A stretch of DNA of 64,000 nt, taken from Mycobacterium sp. 155. GTDB lineage: Bacteria; Actinomycetota; Actinomycetes; Mycobacteriales; Mycobacteriaceae. Both the position numbers and the translations under genes were made by a program. Positions 8,368 to 16,708 of the stretch are shown in pieces. Numbering within the stretch: the first letter of the stretch is position 1; each line of letters begins with the position of its first letter. Under the pieces are notes generated by a model. The model worked only from the letters and a program-made list of their open reading frames with translations, made no database searches and was not told where the DNA came from. The DNA lies in assembly GCF_000373905.1 (NCBI RefSeq), contig NZ_KB892705.1, positions 3,856,478-3,920,477 of the forward strand. The letters are read 5' to 3'.

Positions 8368-9057
8368 TCAGACGCGTTGCTTGATGTGGCGCGACGCCCA
8401 TTGTGCACCGAGCTGTATCAAGCCGGACTGCTGATAGCGGACATGTGCGTCGAAATCCCGGCCGAGCGAGCAGACGGGGTCGTTGGTGTTGCACAAGTCG
8501 GCGGTTCTGGCGCCGAAGTCGGGGCTCATCCGTGTCAGCGGCTGGCCGAGACGCGCCGACGGATTACCGAAGACCACGATTGAGGCGATCCGCGGGACGA
8601 CGGCGGCCGGCAGCGGCGCGGAGTAGCCCAAACCACCGACGGGGGAGGTGGCGACGACATCGACGACAGCCGCGCCCTGCGAGTAGCCGCCGAGCACGAT
8701 CTGCGTCTTCGGGCATCTTGACGCGGTGTTCTGCGCGCGGTTGCTCATGTCGGTAGCACCGGCCGCGGCCTTGAGAAAATCCCACGATGCGGGGTACTGG
8801 ACCGCGTAGCTGCTGAGCGTCGATCCCTTCACCATGGGACGCAGCGCGTCCACGAAAGCCTGCCCGACGGCACCGATGCCCGGTGGCTCATCGGTGCCCC
8901 GCGCGAAAATGACCTCGACGTCGGAGCACTTCGGGGCCGCGGAGGCCGTCGGTGTCGGGACCGTGGCGGCGACTGTGGTCATCACGACGACAGCGAGCGC
9001 GCTGTGCGTTCCCGTTCGCAAGCGGCGACGATGTCGAGGGGTCGTGCCGACAGGCAT
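8368..9057 (-). CDS. secreted cutinase family serine esterase
   Basis: A 229-residue protein with a positively charged N-terminus (RHRRRLR), a signal peptide to about residue 40 (PTPTASAAPKC) and a cutinase domain (alpha/beta hydrolase). The domain opens CSDVEVIFARGTDEPPGIG. The nucleophile elbow is GGYSQGAA. The catalytic Asp is in CNTNDPVCSLG and the His in FDAHVRYQ. Four cysteines fit the two family disulfides. Mycobacterial cutinase-like proteins (Culp) hydrolyse medium-chain esters and phospholipids. It is convergent with the antiporter and follows the FAD oxidase gene on the same strand. Confidence 0.93.
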   Translation of the reverse strand: MPVGTTPRHRRRLRTGTHSALAVVVMTTVAATVPTPTASAAPKCSDVEVIFARGTDEPPGIGAVGQAFVDALRPMVKGSTLSSYAVQYPASWDFLKAAAGATDMSNRAQNTASRCPKTQIVLGGYSQGAAVVDVVATSPVGGLGYSAPLPAAVVPRIASIVVFGNPSARLGQPLTRMSPDFGARTADLCNTNDPVCSLGRDFDAHVRYQQSGLIQLGAQWASRHIKQRV

Positions 9058-9140
9058 GATTCTCCTCGACGTGTTCCGGATCGGCGCCCTGCAGATCTTT
9101 TCCCGATAACCACTTTTACCACTCTGTCAACAGGCTGGCG

Positions 9141-11963
9141 TCAGCGCCGCGACTCACTTAGGCCTGCCGACAGCAATTCGGCCAGGTGCAGCCCGTGGGT
9201 CTGGGCCAGGTCGTGCAGTTGGGTGCGGCACGAATAGCCGTCGGCCAGCACCACAGTGCCGGGCTCCGCCTCGCGCACGGCCGGTAGCAGCTGCTGTTCG
9301 GCGACCGCGACAGACACCTCGTAGTGGCCTTTCTCCACGCCGAAATTGCCTGCCAGACCGCAACATCCACCCAATTTGCGGACCACCGCGCCGGCATCGC
9401 GCAGCAGCGCGGCGTCGGCACCCCACGTCATCACCGCGTGGTGATGGCAGTGTGGTTGGGCCACTGCCGAGATGTCGTCGAGTCGTGGTGGCTGCCAGGA
9501 TCTTTCGGTGAGCAACTCGGCGAGCGTGCGGGTGGCGGCTGCGACCGGACCAGCCTTCTCGCCGAGCAGTTCGCCGGCGTCCGAACGGAGCACCGCTGTG
9601 CAGGACGGCTCCAGGCCGACGATCGGGACTCCGGCGCGGGCAGTCTCGGTCAGCTCGTCGATGGTGCGCCCCAGGATGCGTCTGGCGGCATCGAGCTGGC
9701 CGGTGCTGATCCAGGTCAGACCGCAGCACTGCGGCCGCCGCGTCAGCTGCACCCGCAGGCCCGCAGCTTCCAGCACCGCCACGGCTGCCTGGCCGACCTC
9801 GGGGGTGAAGTAGTCGGTGAACGTGTCGACGAACAACAGCACCGGATCACCAGTCGCCGGCTGGGTGTGCGTGCGGCCGAACCAATGCCGGAAGGTCCGG
9901 GGAGCAAACCGTGGGATGGTGCGGCGTTGGTCGATGCCTGCGACGTGCCGTGCCAGCCGGTCCACGCCCGGCAGCCGGGCAGCGGCGTTGACCAGACCGG
10001 GAGCTGTGCCGGCCAGCCGTGCCCAGCGTGGCAGCCAGCCGAGTGAGTAGTGCGTGACCGGGCGCAGCTGCCGACGGTAACTCTGATGCAGCACTTCGGA
10101 TTTGAACATCGGCATGTCGATCCCGGTCGGGCAGTCCGAGGTGCAGCCCTTGCAGGACAAGCACAAATCGAGCGCCTCGTGCACCTCCGGCGCCCGCCAG
10201 CCACCGGTGACCGCGGTGCCGTTGATCATCTCCTGCAGCACCCGCGCGCGGCCCCGCGTGGAGTCTTTCTCATCGTGCGTCGCCAGATACGACGGGCACA
10301 TCACCCCGCCGGTCGCGCGGGTGTCGGCACGGCATTTGGCGACTCCGGTGCAACGATGCACAGCCTGACTGAAGTCCCCGCCGTCTTGGCGGTAGGCGAA
10401 GGCCAGGTCACGCCGCAGCGCAGGTGCCGCGGGAACCCGCAGATCCGCGTCGAGTGGGCGGGGGTCGACGATCACCCCCGGGTTGAGTACGTTGCCCGGG
10501 TCGAAGATGTGTTTGACCGCCGCGAAAGCGTCGAGCGCGGCGGGCGAGTACATCATGGCGAGCAGTTCGCTGCGGGCCCGGCCATCGCCGTGTTCCCCAG
10601 ACAGCGAACCGTGGTATCCGACCACAAGATGCGTTGCAGCGGTGATGAATTCGCGGAAGATTGCGACGCCGCCGAACCGCTCGAGCGGCCAGTCGATTCG
10701 GATGTGCAGGCAGCCGTCACCGAAATGCCCGTACGGCAGCCCGGTGACGCCGAATTCGGCCATCAGCGCATCGAATTCGCGTAAATAGGCACCGAGCCGG
10801 TGCGGCGGCACCGCGGCGTCCTCCCAGCCCGCGTGGGCGGGCCGGCCGGCCGGGCTGCGCGACGACAGCCCGGCCCCGTCGGCACGAATGCGCCACAGCG
10901 CGGCCTTGTCGGCGGCATCGGTGACGACGCGGGCGGCCACGGCATCGCATTCCGTGGACACCCGCGCGGCCCGGTCGAGCACATCGTCGAGATCGTCGCC
11001 GGCTATCTCGACGAACAGCCAGGCCCGTCCTCGCGGCAGCGGCGGCACGGCGCTCGGTCCGCGGCGCTGGGTCACCACGTCGACGATGCGTGAATCGAGG
11101 CCCTCGCACGCCGTGGGTGAGAAGGCCAGCACACCGGGCGCCGCGTCACCGGCAGCGACGATGTCGTCGTAACCGAGCACAACCAACACCGCGTGGACCG
11201 GATCAGTCACGAGCCGCACCGTGGCCTCGGTCAGGACCGCGAGTGTGCCCTCCGAGCCGGCCATCATCCGGGTGACGTCGAAACCACGTTCGGGCGCCAG
11301 GTGCTCGAGCGCATAGCCGGACACCTGACGTCCGAAGGTGCCCAGCTCGGTGCGGATGGTGCTCAGATGTGCGGCGGCGACCTCGCGCAGCGCCTGCATG
11401 ATCGGGCCGTGATCGTCGGCGGCCGTGTCCAACCGCGCGCCGGAGCCGGTATAGCCGCGGACCCCGAGCAGGTTGTCGGACGTCCGGCCGTAGCCCAATG
11501 CCCGTGACCCGCAGGCGTTGTTGCCGACCATGCCACCGATCGTGGCGCGGTTGAACGAAGACGGGTCGGGGCCGTACCGCAGACCGACAGCGGCGGCTCG
11601 ACGCTGCAGATCGGCCTGGACGACCCCGGGCTGCACCACCGCGGTGCGGGATTCGACGTCGATGCCGAACACCTGGTTCATGTGCCGGCTGAAGTCCACG
11701 ACCACACCGGAGCCGATGGCATTGCCTGCGATCGAAGTTCCCCCGCCACGGGAGGTCAGCGGGACGCCTTCGCGGCGACAAACGGTCAAGACCGCGTCCA
11801 CCTCAGCGTCGTCGTACGGCCGTACCACCAGCAAGGGCAGCACACGATACAGCGACGCATCAGAGGTGTACAACGCGCGGGTGGTGTCGTCGGCGGCGAC
11901 ATCGCGCACGCCGGCGCGGCCCAGTGCTGAGGCCAGCCCGGCTGCGTCGATCACGGTTCGCAC
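9141..11963 (-). CDS. FAD-linked oxidase fused to Fe-S subunit (D-2-hydroxyacid/D-lactate dehydrogenase type)
   Basis: A 940-residue fusion. Residues to about 240 form the FAD_binding_4 (PCMH-type) domain, with SRGGGTSIAGNAIGSG and NRATIGGMVGNNACGSRALGYGR. The FAD-oxidase C domain follows (LPYGHFGDGCLHIRIDWP, SLSGEHGDGRARSELL, FDPGNVLNPGVIV). From about residue 550 there are 4Fe-4S ligands (CTGVAKC, then CLSCKGCTSDCPTGIDMP), and finally two CCG-type cysteine motifs (PQCCGLTWISTG and LGGCCGLAGNFGVEKGHYE). E. coli YdiJ and D-2-hydroxyglutarate/D-lactate dehydrogenases have this layout. It probably passes electrons from a D-2-hydroxyacid to the respiratory chain. The GTG at 11963 is used; a second GTG lies nine bases downstream. 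Confidence 0.92.
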   Translation of the reverse strand: MRTVIDAAGLASALGRAGVRDVAADDTTRALYTSDASLYRVLPLLVVRPYDDAEVDAVLTVCRREGVPLTSRGGGTSIAGNAIGSGVVVDFSRHMNQVFGIDVESRTAVVQPGVVQADLQRRAAAVGLRYGPDPSSFNRATIGGMVGNNACGSRALGYGRTSDNLLGVRGYTGSGARLDTAADDHGPIMQALREVAAAHLSTIRTELGTFGRQVSGYALEHLAPERGFDVTRMMAGSEGTLAVLTEATVRLVTDPVHAVLVVLGYDDIVAAGDAAPGVLAFSPTACEGLDSRIVDVVTQRRGPSAVPPLPRGRAWLFVEIAGDDLDDVLDRAARVSTECDAVAARVVTDAADKAALWRIRADGAGLSSRSPAGRPAHAGWEDAAVPPHRLGAYLREFDALMAEFGVTGLPYGHFGDGCLHIRIDWPLERFGGVAIFREFITAATHLVVGYHGSLSGEHGDGRARSELLAMMYSPAALDAFAAVKHIFDPGNVLNPGVIVDPRPLDADLRVPAAPALRRDLAFAYRQDGGDFSQAVHRCTGVAKCRADTRATGGVMCPSYLATHDEKDSTRGRARVLQEMINGTAVTGGWRAPEVHEALDLCLSCKGCTSDCPTGIDMPMFKSEVLHQSYRRQLRPVTHYSLGWLPRWARLAGTAPGLVNAAARLPGVDRLARHVAGIDQRRTIPRFAPRTFRHWFGRTHTQPATGDPVLLFVDTFTDYFTPEVGQAAVAVLEAAGLRVQLTRRPQCCGLTWISTGQLDAARRILGRTIDELTETARAGVPIVGLEPSCTAVLRSDAGELLGEKAGPVAAATRTLAELLTERSWQPPRLDDISAVAQPHCHHHAVMTWGADAALLRDAGAVVRKLGGCCGLAGNFGVEKGHYEVSVAVAEQQLLPAVREAEPGTVVLADGYSCRTQLHDLAQTHGLHLAELLSAGLSESRR

Positions 11964-12099
11964 GCTACCGAAATACGACTGGTGCGGCTTCCGCGCATTG
12001 GTGCGGCGCCACGAGGAGCGTCAGGTCCGGCAGGTCGCACAACAGCAGCCACATCCGTGAACGACCGCATATGCGCCGCGGGTGTGTTTTGATCGGCGG

Positions 12100-12771
12100 A
12101 TGAGCCACCGGGGGTTGACGCAGCTGATACGCCGAATGGTGCTGACCGCCATGCTGATCGTGGCGCTCGTCGGCGCCGGTCCGGTCCACCCGGCAACCGC
12201 CGACCCGTGCGCCGACGTCGATGTGGTGTTCGCGAGGGGTACGGGTGAGCCGCCCGGTATCGGCCGGGTGGGGCAGGCGTTCGTCGACGCGCTGGTGCCA
12301 CAACTGGGCGGACGTTCCGTGAGTACCTACGGCGTGAACTATCCCGCCAGCATCAACTTCCTCACCACGGCTGACGGCGCCAACGACGCGGCCGCGCACA
12401 TCGCCTGGATGGTAGGGCAGTGCCCGGGGACCCAATTGGTGTTGGGCGGGTTCTCCCAGGGTGCGGCGGTCGTGTCGATGCTGGCGGGCGTGCCGCCGTT
12501 GGGCAACACCATCGGTTCGTTCGGGTCGGCCCCGCCGCTGCCGCCGCCGAGCGCCGACCAGATCCGGGCGGTCGCGGTGTTCGGCAATCCCGGTCAGCGT
12601 TTCGGCACGCCGCTGTCGAGCACCGGACTGTTCGCGGGCCGTGCCATCGACCAGTGCAGCCCGGGTGACCCGATTTGTGTCCAGCGCGGCCGGGACCGCG
12701 CGGCACACAGCAACTACGAACTGCCGCCCTACAGCGACCGGGCGGCGAATTTCGTCGCCGGTCGCCTCTGA
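12100..12771 (+). CDS. secreted cutinase family serine esterase
   Basis: A 223-residue second cutinase, divergent from the FAD oxidase. The signal peptide runs to about residue 35 (MLIVALVGAGPVHPATADPC). The mature domain starts CADVDVVFARGTGEPPGIG, with nucleophile elbow GGFSQGAA, Asp in CSPGDPICVQ and His in AAHSNYELP. It resembles the cutinase at 8.4 kb closely enough to suggest duplication, although the two genes now flank a 2.8-kb enzyme gene in opposite orientations. The ATG at 12100 (MSHRGLTQ) is preferred over the GTG at 12082 because it gives a compact signal peptide. Confidence 0.93.
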   Translation: MSHRGLTQLIRRMVLTAMLIVALVGAGPVHPATADPCADVDVVFARGTGEPPGIGRVGQAFVDALVPQLGGRSVSTYGVNYPASINFLTTADGANDAAAHIAWMVGQCPGTQLVLGGFSQGAAVVSMLAGVPPLGNTIGSFGSAPPLPPPSADQIRAVAVFGNPGQRFGTPLSSTGLFAGRAIDQCSPGDPICVQRGRDRAAHSNYELPPYSDRAANFVAGRL

Positions 12772-12853
12772 CGTTTCGGGGAGCTAACAATCGGGTCCTA
12801 ACTCGGCTTCGACCCCTCCCACGTCGCCCCCGCGCGTGGTGTCGTGGACCGTG

Positions 12854-13417
12854 ATGGTGCGTTCTTTGTTGTCGATGCGCGGGTTGCCCGTACCTCAGCT
12901 GGTCGTTGCCACAGCGTTGGGTACGGCGCTGCTGGCGGCTTCCTTGGCGCCCGCATCAGCAGGTCCGGCCACCGACGCCCAGGGGTTCGTCGATTCCACC
13001 GCGCGGTGCGGGACCGTCGACGCGACGGTGCTCTACGGCAGCACCGACGCCTCGCGGGTGGCGATCTGCAAGACCGGCAACACCTACGAGTACCGCGGTG
13101 TGCGCGTGCGGGACGGGGCCAAACTGGTCGTGGCAGCCACACCGTCCGGCGATGGCTTCCGCGCGGAATCCAGCGGTTTCACCTACGTGGTGACGGCAAA
13201 GTCGTTGGTGGTCAGCCAGGGGAACACGACGATCCGCGAGGAAACCATGGTCGATTTCCATCGACCGGGTACCTCGACGCCGCAAGGGGCGCCTCAGGGG
13301 AGTCCGGCGCCGGAGAGCGCACCGACAGCGCAGAACGTCCCGCAGCCGCTGGAATCAGCAACACCGTCAACACCGCTGCCCCCACCGTTGCCCGCCGAGG
13401 TGGGCGCGAAACGGTAG
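12854..13417 (+). CDS. secreted protein of unknown function with Pro-rich tail
   Basis: A protein of about 187 residues with a signal peptide (LVVATALGTALLAASLAPASAGP). Its domain of about 110 residues is built of short beta-like stretches (GTVDATVLYGSTDASRVAIC, TYEYRGVRVRDGAKLVV, GFTYVVTAKSLVVSQG). It ends in a Pro/Ala/Ser tail of about 45 residues. Two cysteines (in TARCGTVD and AICKTGN) probably pair. The pattern matches mycobacterial secreted proteins annotated only as hypothetical. Several GTG starts precede ATG 12854, so the start is uncertain. It follows the cutinase gene on the same strand. Confidence 0.75.
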   Translation: MVRSLLSMRGLPVPQLVVATALGTALLAASLAPASAGPATDAQGFVDSTARCGTVDATVLYGSTDASRVAICKTGNTYEYRGVRVRDGAKLVVAATPSGDGFRAESSGFTYVVTAKSLVVSQGNTTIREETMVDFHRPGTSTPQGAPQGSPAPESAPTAQNVPQPLESATPSTPLPPPLPAEVGAKR

Positions 13418-13482
13418 CGGGCAACCCCGTATTCGGTGCCGATGCGCAGAAGCGGAAGTATCTGCCGGCCATGGCCGACGGG

Positions 13483-14103
13483 TCAATCCTGCAAGACGGC
13501 GTAGGTCTGCAGATACGCGGTCAGCGCGCGGGCGCCTTCGGCAAGCACAGAGCGGTCCCCCTCCGGCCCGGCCCGGTGGGCGACTTCGAGTAGACGGTCA
13601 CCCATCTCCACCGCCACCGCGGTTACCAGCGGATCGGTGTCTGGCCGCACCAACTGCCACGCCAGCAGTGCTGAGTGGAGGGCATTGGCGAACTTTGCGC
13701 GGCGCAGCCTCGGGTCGGCCAGCAGGCCACGCGCCAGGCTGTTGTAGTGCAGCGTCACCAACTGTGGACGGGCGTGCAGGTGTTGGTAGTGAAAGTCGAA
13801 GAGCGTATGGGCAACCTCGCTCAGGCTGCTCGGCGCCATCGCACCCAGCATGGCAGCGCCGTCGGCATCGCGCTGATCGAGATGCTCCAACAGGATCTCC
13901 GACAGGATGGCGTCCCGGTTCGGGAAGAACTGGTACACCGTCGCTACCGGTACATCGGCGCGTTCGGCGATCGCCCGGGTGGTCACCGCGTCGGCGCCGT
14001 GAGCCTCCAGCAGCTCCATCGCGGCGGCGAGGATTCGCTGGACCCGTCGCTTGCTGCGTTCCTGCACCGGCTGGCGGCGACGTAACCCGGTTTGGGTGAC
14101 CAC
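13483..14103 (-). CDS. TetR family transcriptional regulator
   Basis: A 206-residue TetR-type repressor. The HTH is AVTTRAIAERADVPVATVYQFFPNRDAILSEIL, preceded by an Arg-rich arm (RRRQPVQERSKRRVQRIL). The C-terminal ligand domain begins at about residue 80 and is not diagnostic. The GTG at 14103 is the start. A 10-bp-arm perfect inverted repeat lies 21 bases upstream of it, so autoregulation is likely. ribH2 ends upstream on the same strand; the next gene downstream is convergent. Confidence 0.9.
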   Translation of the reverse strand: MVTQTGLRRRQPVQERSKRRVQRILAAAMELLEAHGADAVTTRAIAERADVPVATVYQFFPNRDAILSEILLEHLDQRDADGAAMLGAMAPSSLSEVAHTLFDFHYQHLHARPQLVTLHYNSLARGLLADPRLRRAKFANALHSALLAWQLVRPDTDPLVTAVAVEMGDRLLEVAHRAGPEGDRSVLAEGARALTAYLQTYAVLQD

Positions 14104-14124
14104 CTAGGCATAGTCCCACACTGA

Positions 14125-14147
14125 TAACATGAACGGGGTTCATGTTA
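14125..14147. promoter_or_regulatory. perfect inverted repeat, TetR operator
   Basis: TAACATGAAC (14125-14134), spacer GGG, GTTCATGTTA (14138-14147): both 10-bp arms match exactly. It lies 21 bases upstream of the GTG of the TetR gene at 13483-14103, the expected place for an autoregulatory operator covering the promoter. Confidence 0.75.
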
Positions 14148-14218
14148 ATGTTGGCTCGACGATCGGCCGATCATCCGGTTCGAGGGGTGCTGGATGATGA
14201 CCGGTCCGCGTCCGGTCG

Positions 14219-14671
14219 CTAACCCAGGGACTTGTGCAGCTCCAGGGTCGCAGCGACGGCGTCGGCCGCCTCGGCCCCCTTCTTGACGAAATGCTCGGTG
14301 AAGTAGCGGACGTGTTCGTCGTGCTCGTGGAAATGGTGCGGCGTCAGCACCACCGAGAACACCGGGACATCGGTATCGAGCTGGACTCGCATCAGGCCGT
14401 CGACGACGGCCGTCGCAACGAATTCGTGCCGGTATATGCCGCCGTCGATCACCAGCGCCGCGGCGACCACCGCCCGGTACCGGCCGCTGCGCGCCAATCG
14501 CTTCGCCGTCAGCGGGATTTCGAACGCGCCGGGTACCTCGAAGAATTCGAGGTGGTCATCACTGAAGCCGACTGTCCGGATCCGCTCGGTGAAACCTTCA
14601 CGCGCACGGTCGACGATATTGCGGTGCCAGGCGGCCTGCACGAACGCGATCTGGGTGGCTGCGTCAGTCAT
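14219..14671 (-). CDS. ribH2: 6,7-dimethyl-8-ribityllumazine synthase, type II (RibH2-like)
   Basis: A 150-residue lumazine synthase, which condenses the ribitylaminopyrimidine with dihydroxybutanone phosphate to make the riboflavin precursor. Sequence features match the type II (Brucella/Mesorhizobium RibH2) class rather than the usual icosahedral RibH: IAFVQAAWHRNIVDRAREGF, FFEVPGAFEIPLTAKRLARSGRY, then ALVIDGGIYRHEFVATAVVDGLMRVQLDTDVPVFSVVLTPHHFHEH. The ATG at 14671 (MTDAATQ) is the only start that leaves a normal-length protein. No other riboflavin gene is nearby. M. smegmatis is known to carry a second lumazine synthase besides RibH; this looks like that one. Confidence 0.9.
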   Translation of the reverse strand: MTDAATQIAFVQAAWHRNIVDRAREGFTERIRTVGFSDDHLEFFEVPGAFEIPLTAKRLARSGRYRAVVAAALVIDGGIYRHEFVATAVVDGLMRVQLDTDVPVFSVVLTPHHFHEHDEHVRYFTEHFVKKGAEAADAVAATLELHKSLG

Positions 14672-14851
14672 GCCGTGACGGTACCGCAGTACCAATCGCC
14701 ACCGAGGTACGCGTCGACGCGTTCGCGCTCGTCCAGGTGACCGGCCCGTCACCGCGGCGGCCCCCATACGTAGGCTGGAGGTCATCGGCTGCTGTTGGTC
14801 AGTGCTGCCCGGCATGCTGCGACTGAACGCAATGAGATGTGGAGCAAGTTC

Positions 14852-15745
14852 GTGCCCCTGAACACCATCGCGCTGGAACTCGTCCCGCCGAACCTGGAAC
14901 GCGGCGTGCAGTACCCCGTCGACGAAGCGCACAAAGTGCTCGCGCTGGCTGCCGAGACCGGGATCGAAGGCCGGATCCGCCACGTCATGATCCCGGGGAT
15001 GATCGACGAGGACGACGACCGTCCGGTCGAGATGAAGCCGCGGATGGATGTCCTGGACTACTGGAACATCCTGCGGCCCGAGCTGCCCGGCATGGGTGGT
15101 CTGTGCACGCAGGTCACCTCGTTTTTGGACGAGGCGGCACTGGGCCGGCGGCTGGCCGATCTGAGCGCGGCCGGTTTCGACGGCATCGCCTTCGTCGGCG
15201 TACCGAGGACGATGAAGGACGGCGAGGGTGAGGGCGTCGCGCCCACCGACGCGCTGTCGATCTATGAGCAGCTGGTGCCCAATCGGGGAGCCATCCTCAT
15301 CCCGACCCGCGACGGCGAGCAGGGCCGGTTCAAGTTCAAATGCGAGCGGGGCGCGACGTACGGCATGACGCAGCTGCTGTACTCCGACACCATCGTCGGA
15401 TTCCTCAAGGAATTCGCCGAGACCACCGACCACCGACCCGAGATCATGCTGTCATTCGGCTTCGTACCGAAGATGGAGTCCAAGGTCGGTCTGATCAACT
15501 GGCTGATCCAGGACCCGGGCAACGAGGCTGTTGCCGCCGAGCAGGAATTCCTCGGCCAGCTCGCGGATCGTGACCCGGACGACAAACGCAAGCTGATGCT
15601 GGACCTGTACAAGCGGGTGATCGACGGGGTGGCCGACCTCGGCTTCCCGCTGAGCATTCACTTCGAGGCGGCCTACGGAGTGTCCAAGCCTGCGTTCGCA
15701 ACATTCGCCGAGATGCTCGCCTACTGGGCGCCGGATCGCGCCTGA
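14852..15745 (+). CDS. noncanonical methylenetetrahydrofolate reductase (Rv2172c-like)
   Basis: A protein of about 297 residues, TIM-barrel-like, opening PLNTIALELVPPNLERGVQYP. Conserved stretches include HVMIPGMIDEDDDRPVEMKPRMDVLDYW, GFDGIAFVGVPRTMKDGEG, and FKFKCERGATYGMTQLLYSD. It resembles M. tuberculosis Rv2172c. To my knowledge Rv2172c and its M. smegmatis relatives act as a short, FAD-poor form of MTHFR making 5-methyl-THF for methionine synthesis. The GTG at 14852 is chosen because GGAG sits seven bases upstream and the protein then matches the family N-terminus; in-frame starts at 14795 and 14837 are possible. The divergent ribH2 suggests a vitamin/cofactor cluster. Confidence 0.7.
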   Translation: MPLNTIALELVPPNLERGVQYPVDEAHKVLALAAETGIEGRIRHVMIPGMIDEDDDRPVEMKPRMDVLDYWNILRPELPGMGGLCTQVTSFLDEAALGRRLADLSAAGFDGIAFVGVPRTMKDGEGEGVAPTDALSIYEQLVPNRGAILIPTRDGEQGRFKFKCERGATYGMTQLLYSDTIVGFLKEFAETTDHRPEIMLSFGFVPKMESKVGLINWLIQDPGNEAVAAEQEFLGQLADRDPDDKRKLMLDLYKRVIDGVADLGFPLSIHFEAAYGVSKPAFATFAEMLAYWAPDRA

Positions 15746-15756
15746 CCCCGCTCAGC

Positions 15757-16479
15757 TCAAGACTGTGGCGCGGCGCGGACCACCCGTGACAGGTAACCGC
15801 GTACCAGCGCGCGCATGCGCACGGCGGAGTCGTCCGCGAGTTCTTTTGTCCGCAAACGTAATTCATCCTGGGTCAGACCGACCGCCGCGGCGGCGGCTCC
15901 GTCCTGGTCTTCGCCCATCCAGACCTCCAGCAACGCCGGATCGAGTTCGGGGTGGAACTGCAGGGCCAGCGTGCGGCCCAGCACGAACGCCTGCGGCGCG
16001 TTGCTGTTACGGGCGATTTCGGTGGCGCCGGGTGGCGTCGTCCAGCGATCGAAATGCCACTGGAACCACGGGCCTGGCGGGATCAGTTGCGGATCGTCTG
16101 TGCTGATGTCGTACCAGCCGACCTCGGGTGAACTGGACTTGCCGACGGACCCGCCGAAGGTCTGCGCGAGCAATTGGCCGCCGAAGCACACGCCCAACAG
16201 ACCAACACCGGCGTCGGCCGCCTCACGTAGCCGGGCCATCTGAGTGCCGACCCAGGTGTCACGCAGGGCGTCGTCGTACACCCCCCAGCGCCCGCCCATC
16301 GTGACCACCACGTCGTAACGGGTCAAGTCGGGAAAGTCCACCTCGATGGCTGGGTTTTCCAGTTGATCGCGCGAAACCACGGCGAAGGTGTCGACGTCGA
16401 ATCCATTTTCGGCGAAGGCCTCACTCAGCGTCGTCCCGGGCTCGGCGGGGTCGTTGCGGATGAACAGTACTTTTGCCAC
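15757..16479 (-). CDS. class I glutamine amidotransferase domain protein
   Basis: A 240-residue stand-alone class I glutamine amidotransferase-like protein of the GMP-synthase GATase type. The nucleophile elbow is LLGVCFGGQLLAQ (Cys), and the catalytic His/Glu pair is in LALQFHPELDP. A GGRWGVYDD segment forms the oxyanion side. No synthetase domain is attached. Such proteins may hydrolyse gamma-glutamyl compounds or serve an unknown partner. It is convergent with the MTHFR-like gene (11 bases between stops) and divergent from hrpA. Confidence 0.88.
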   Translation of the reverse strand: MAKVLFIRNDPAEPGTTLSEAFAENGFDVDTFAVVSRDQLENPAIEVDFPDLTRYDVVVTMGGRWGVYDDALRDTWVGTQMARLREAADAGVGLLGVCFGGQLLAQTFGGSVGKSSSPEVGWYDISTDDPQLIPPGPWFQWHFDRWTTPPGATEIARNSNAPQAFVLGRTLALQFHPELDPALLEVWMGEDQDGAAAAAVGLTQDELRLRTKELADDSAVRMRALVRGYLSRVVRAAPQS

Positions 16480-16489
16480 GCCTCATGGT

Positions 16490-16518
16490 AGTTCCCGAAC
16501 CGATCACAATCGGGAACT
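16490..16518. repeat. perfect inverted repeat between divergent genes
   Basis: AGTTCCCGA (16490-16498) and TCGGGAACT (16510-16518) are perfect 9-bp arms separated by 11 bases. The repeat lies 10 bases upstream of the amidotransferase start (16479) and about 190 bases before hrpA. It could be an operator or an RNA hairpin in the 5' region of either gene. No T-run follows, so a terminator is unlikely. The remaining intergenic sequence to 16708 shows nothing I can name. Confidence 0.5.
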
Positions 16519-16708
16519 GGGTCTGCGACGGCCTACTTCGTGTAGTCGGCCATGGGAGCCGTCATCCGGATGGTGTCGGAGCTTTTGCCACCTGTTTTTC
16601 GACGGTCGGCGCCAGAGGCGGATACGCCCGCAGTCCGGAACCCGCCGATCAATCGCAGCCACGCTGATCGCATCGTGACCGGTGATGGGACGTCGCTACC
16701 CTTGTCGG

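Noticed and set aside
14672..15433. Upstream extension of the ribH2 frame to 404 codons
   Set aside because: The added 254 codons are antisense to the MTHFR-like gene and not protein-like; the 150-residue protein matches RibH2 end to end.
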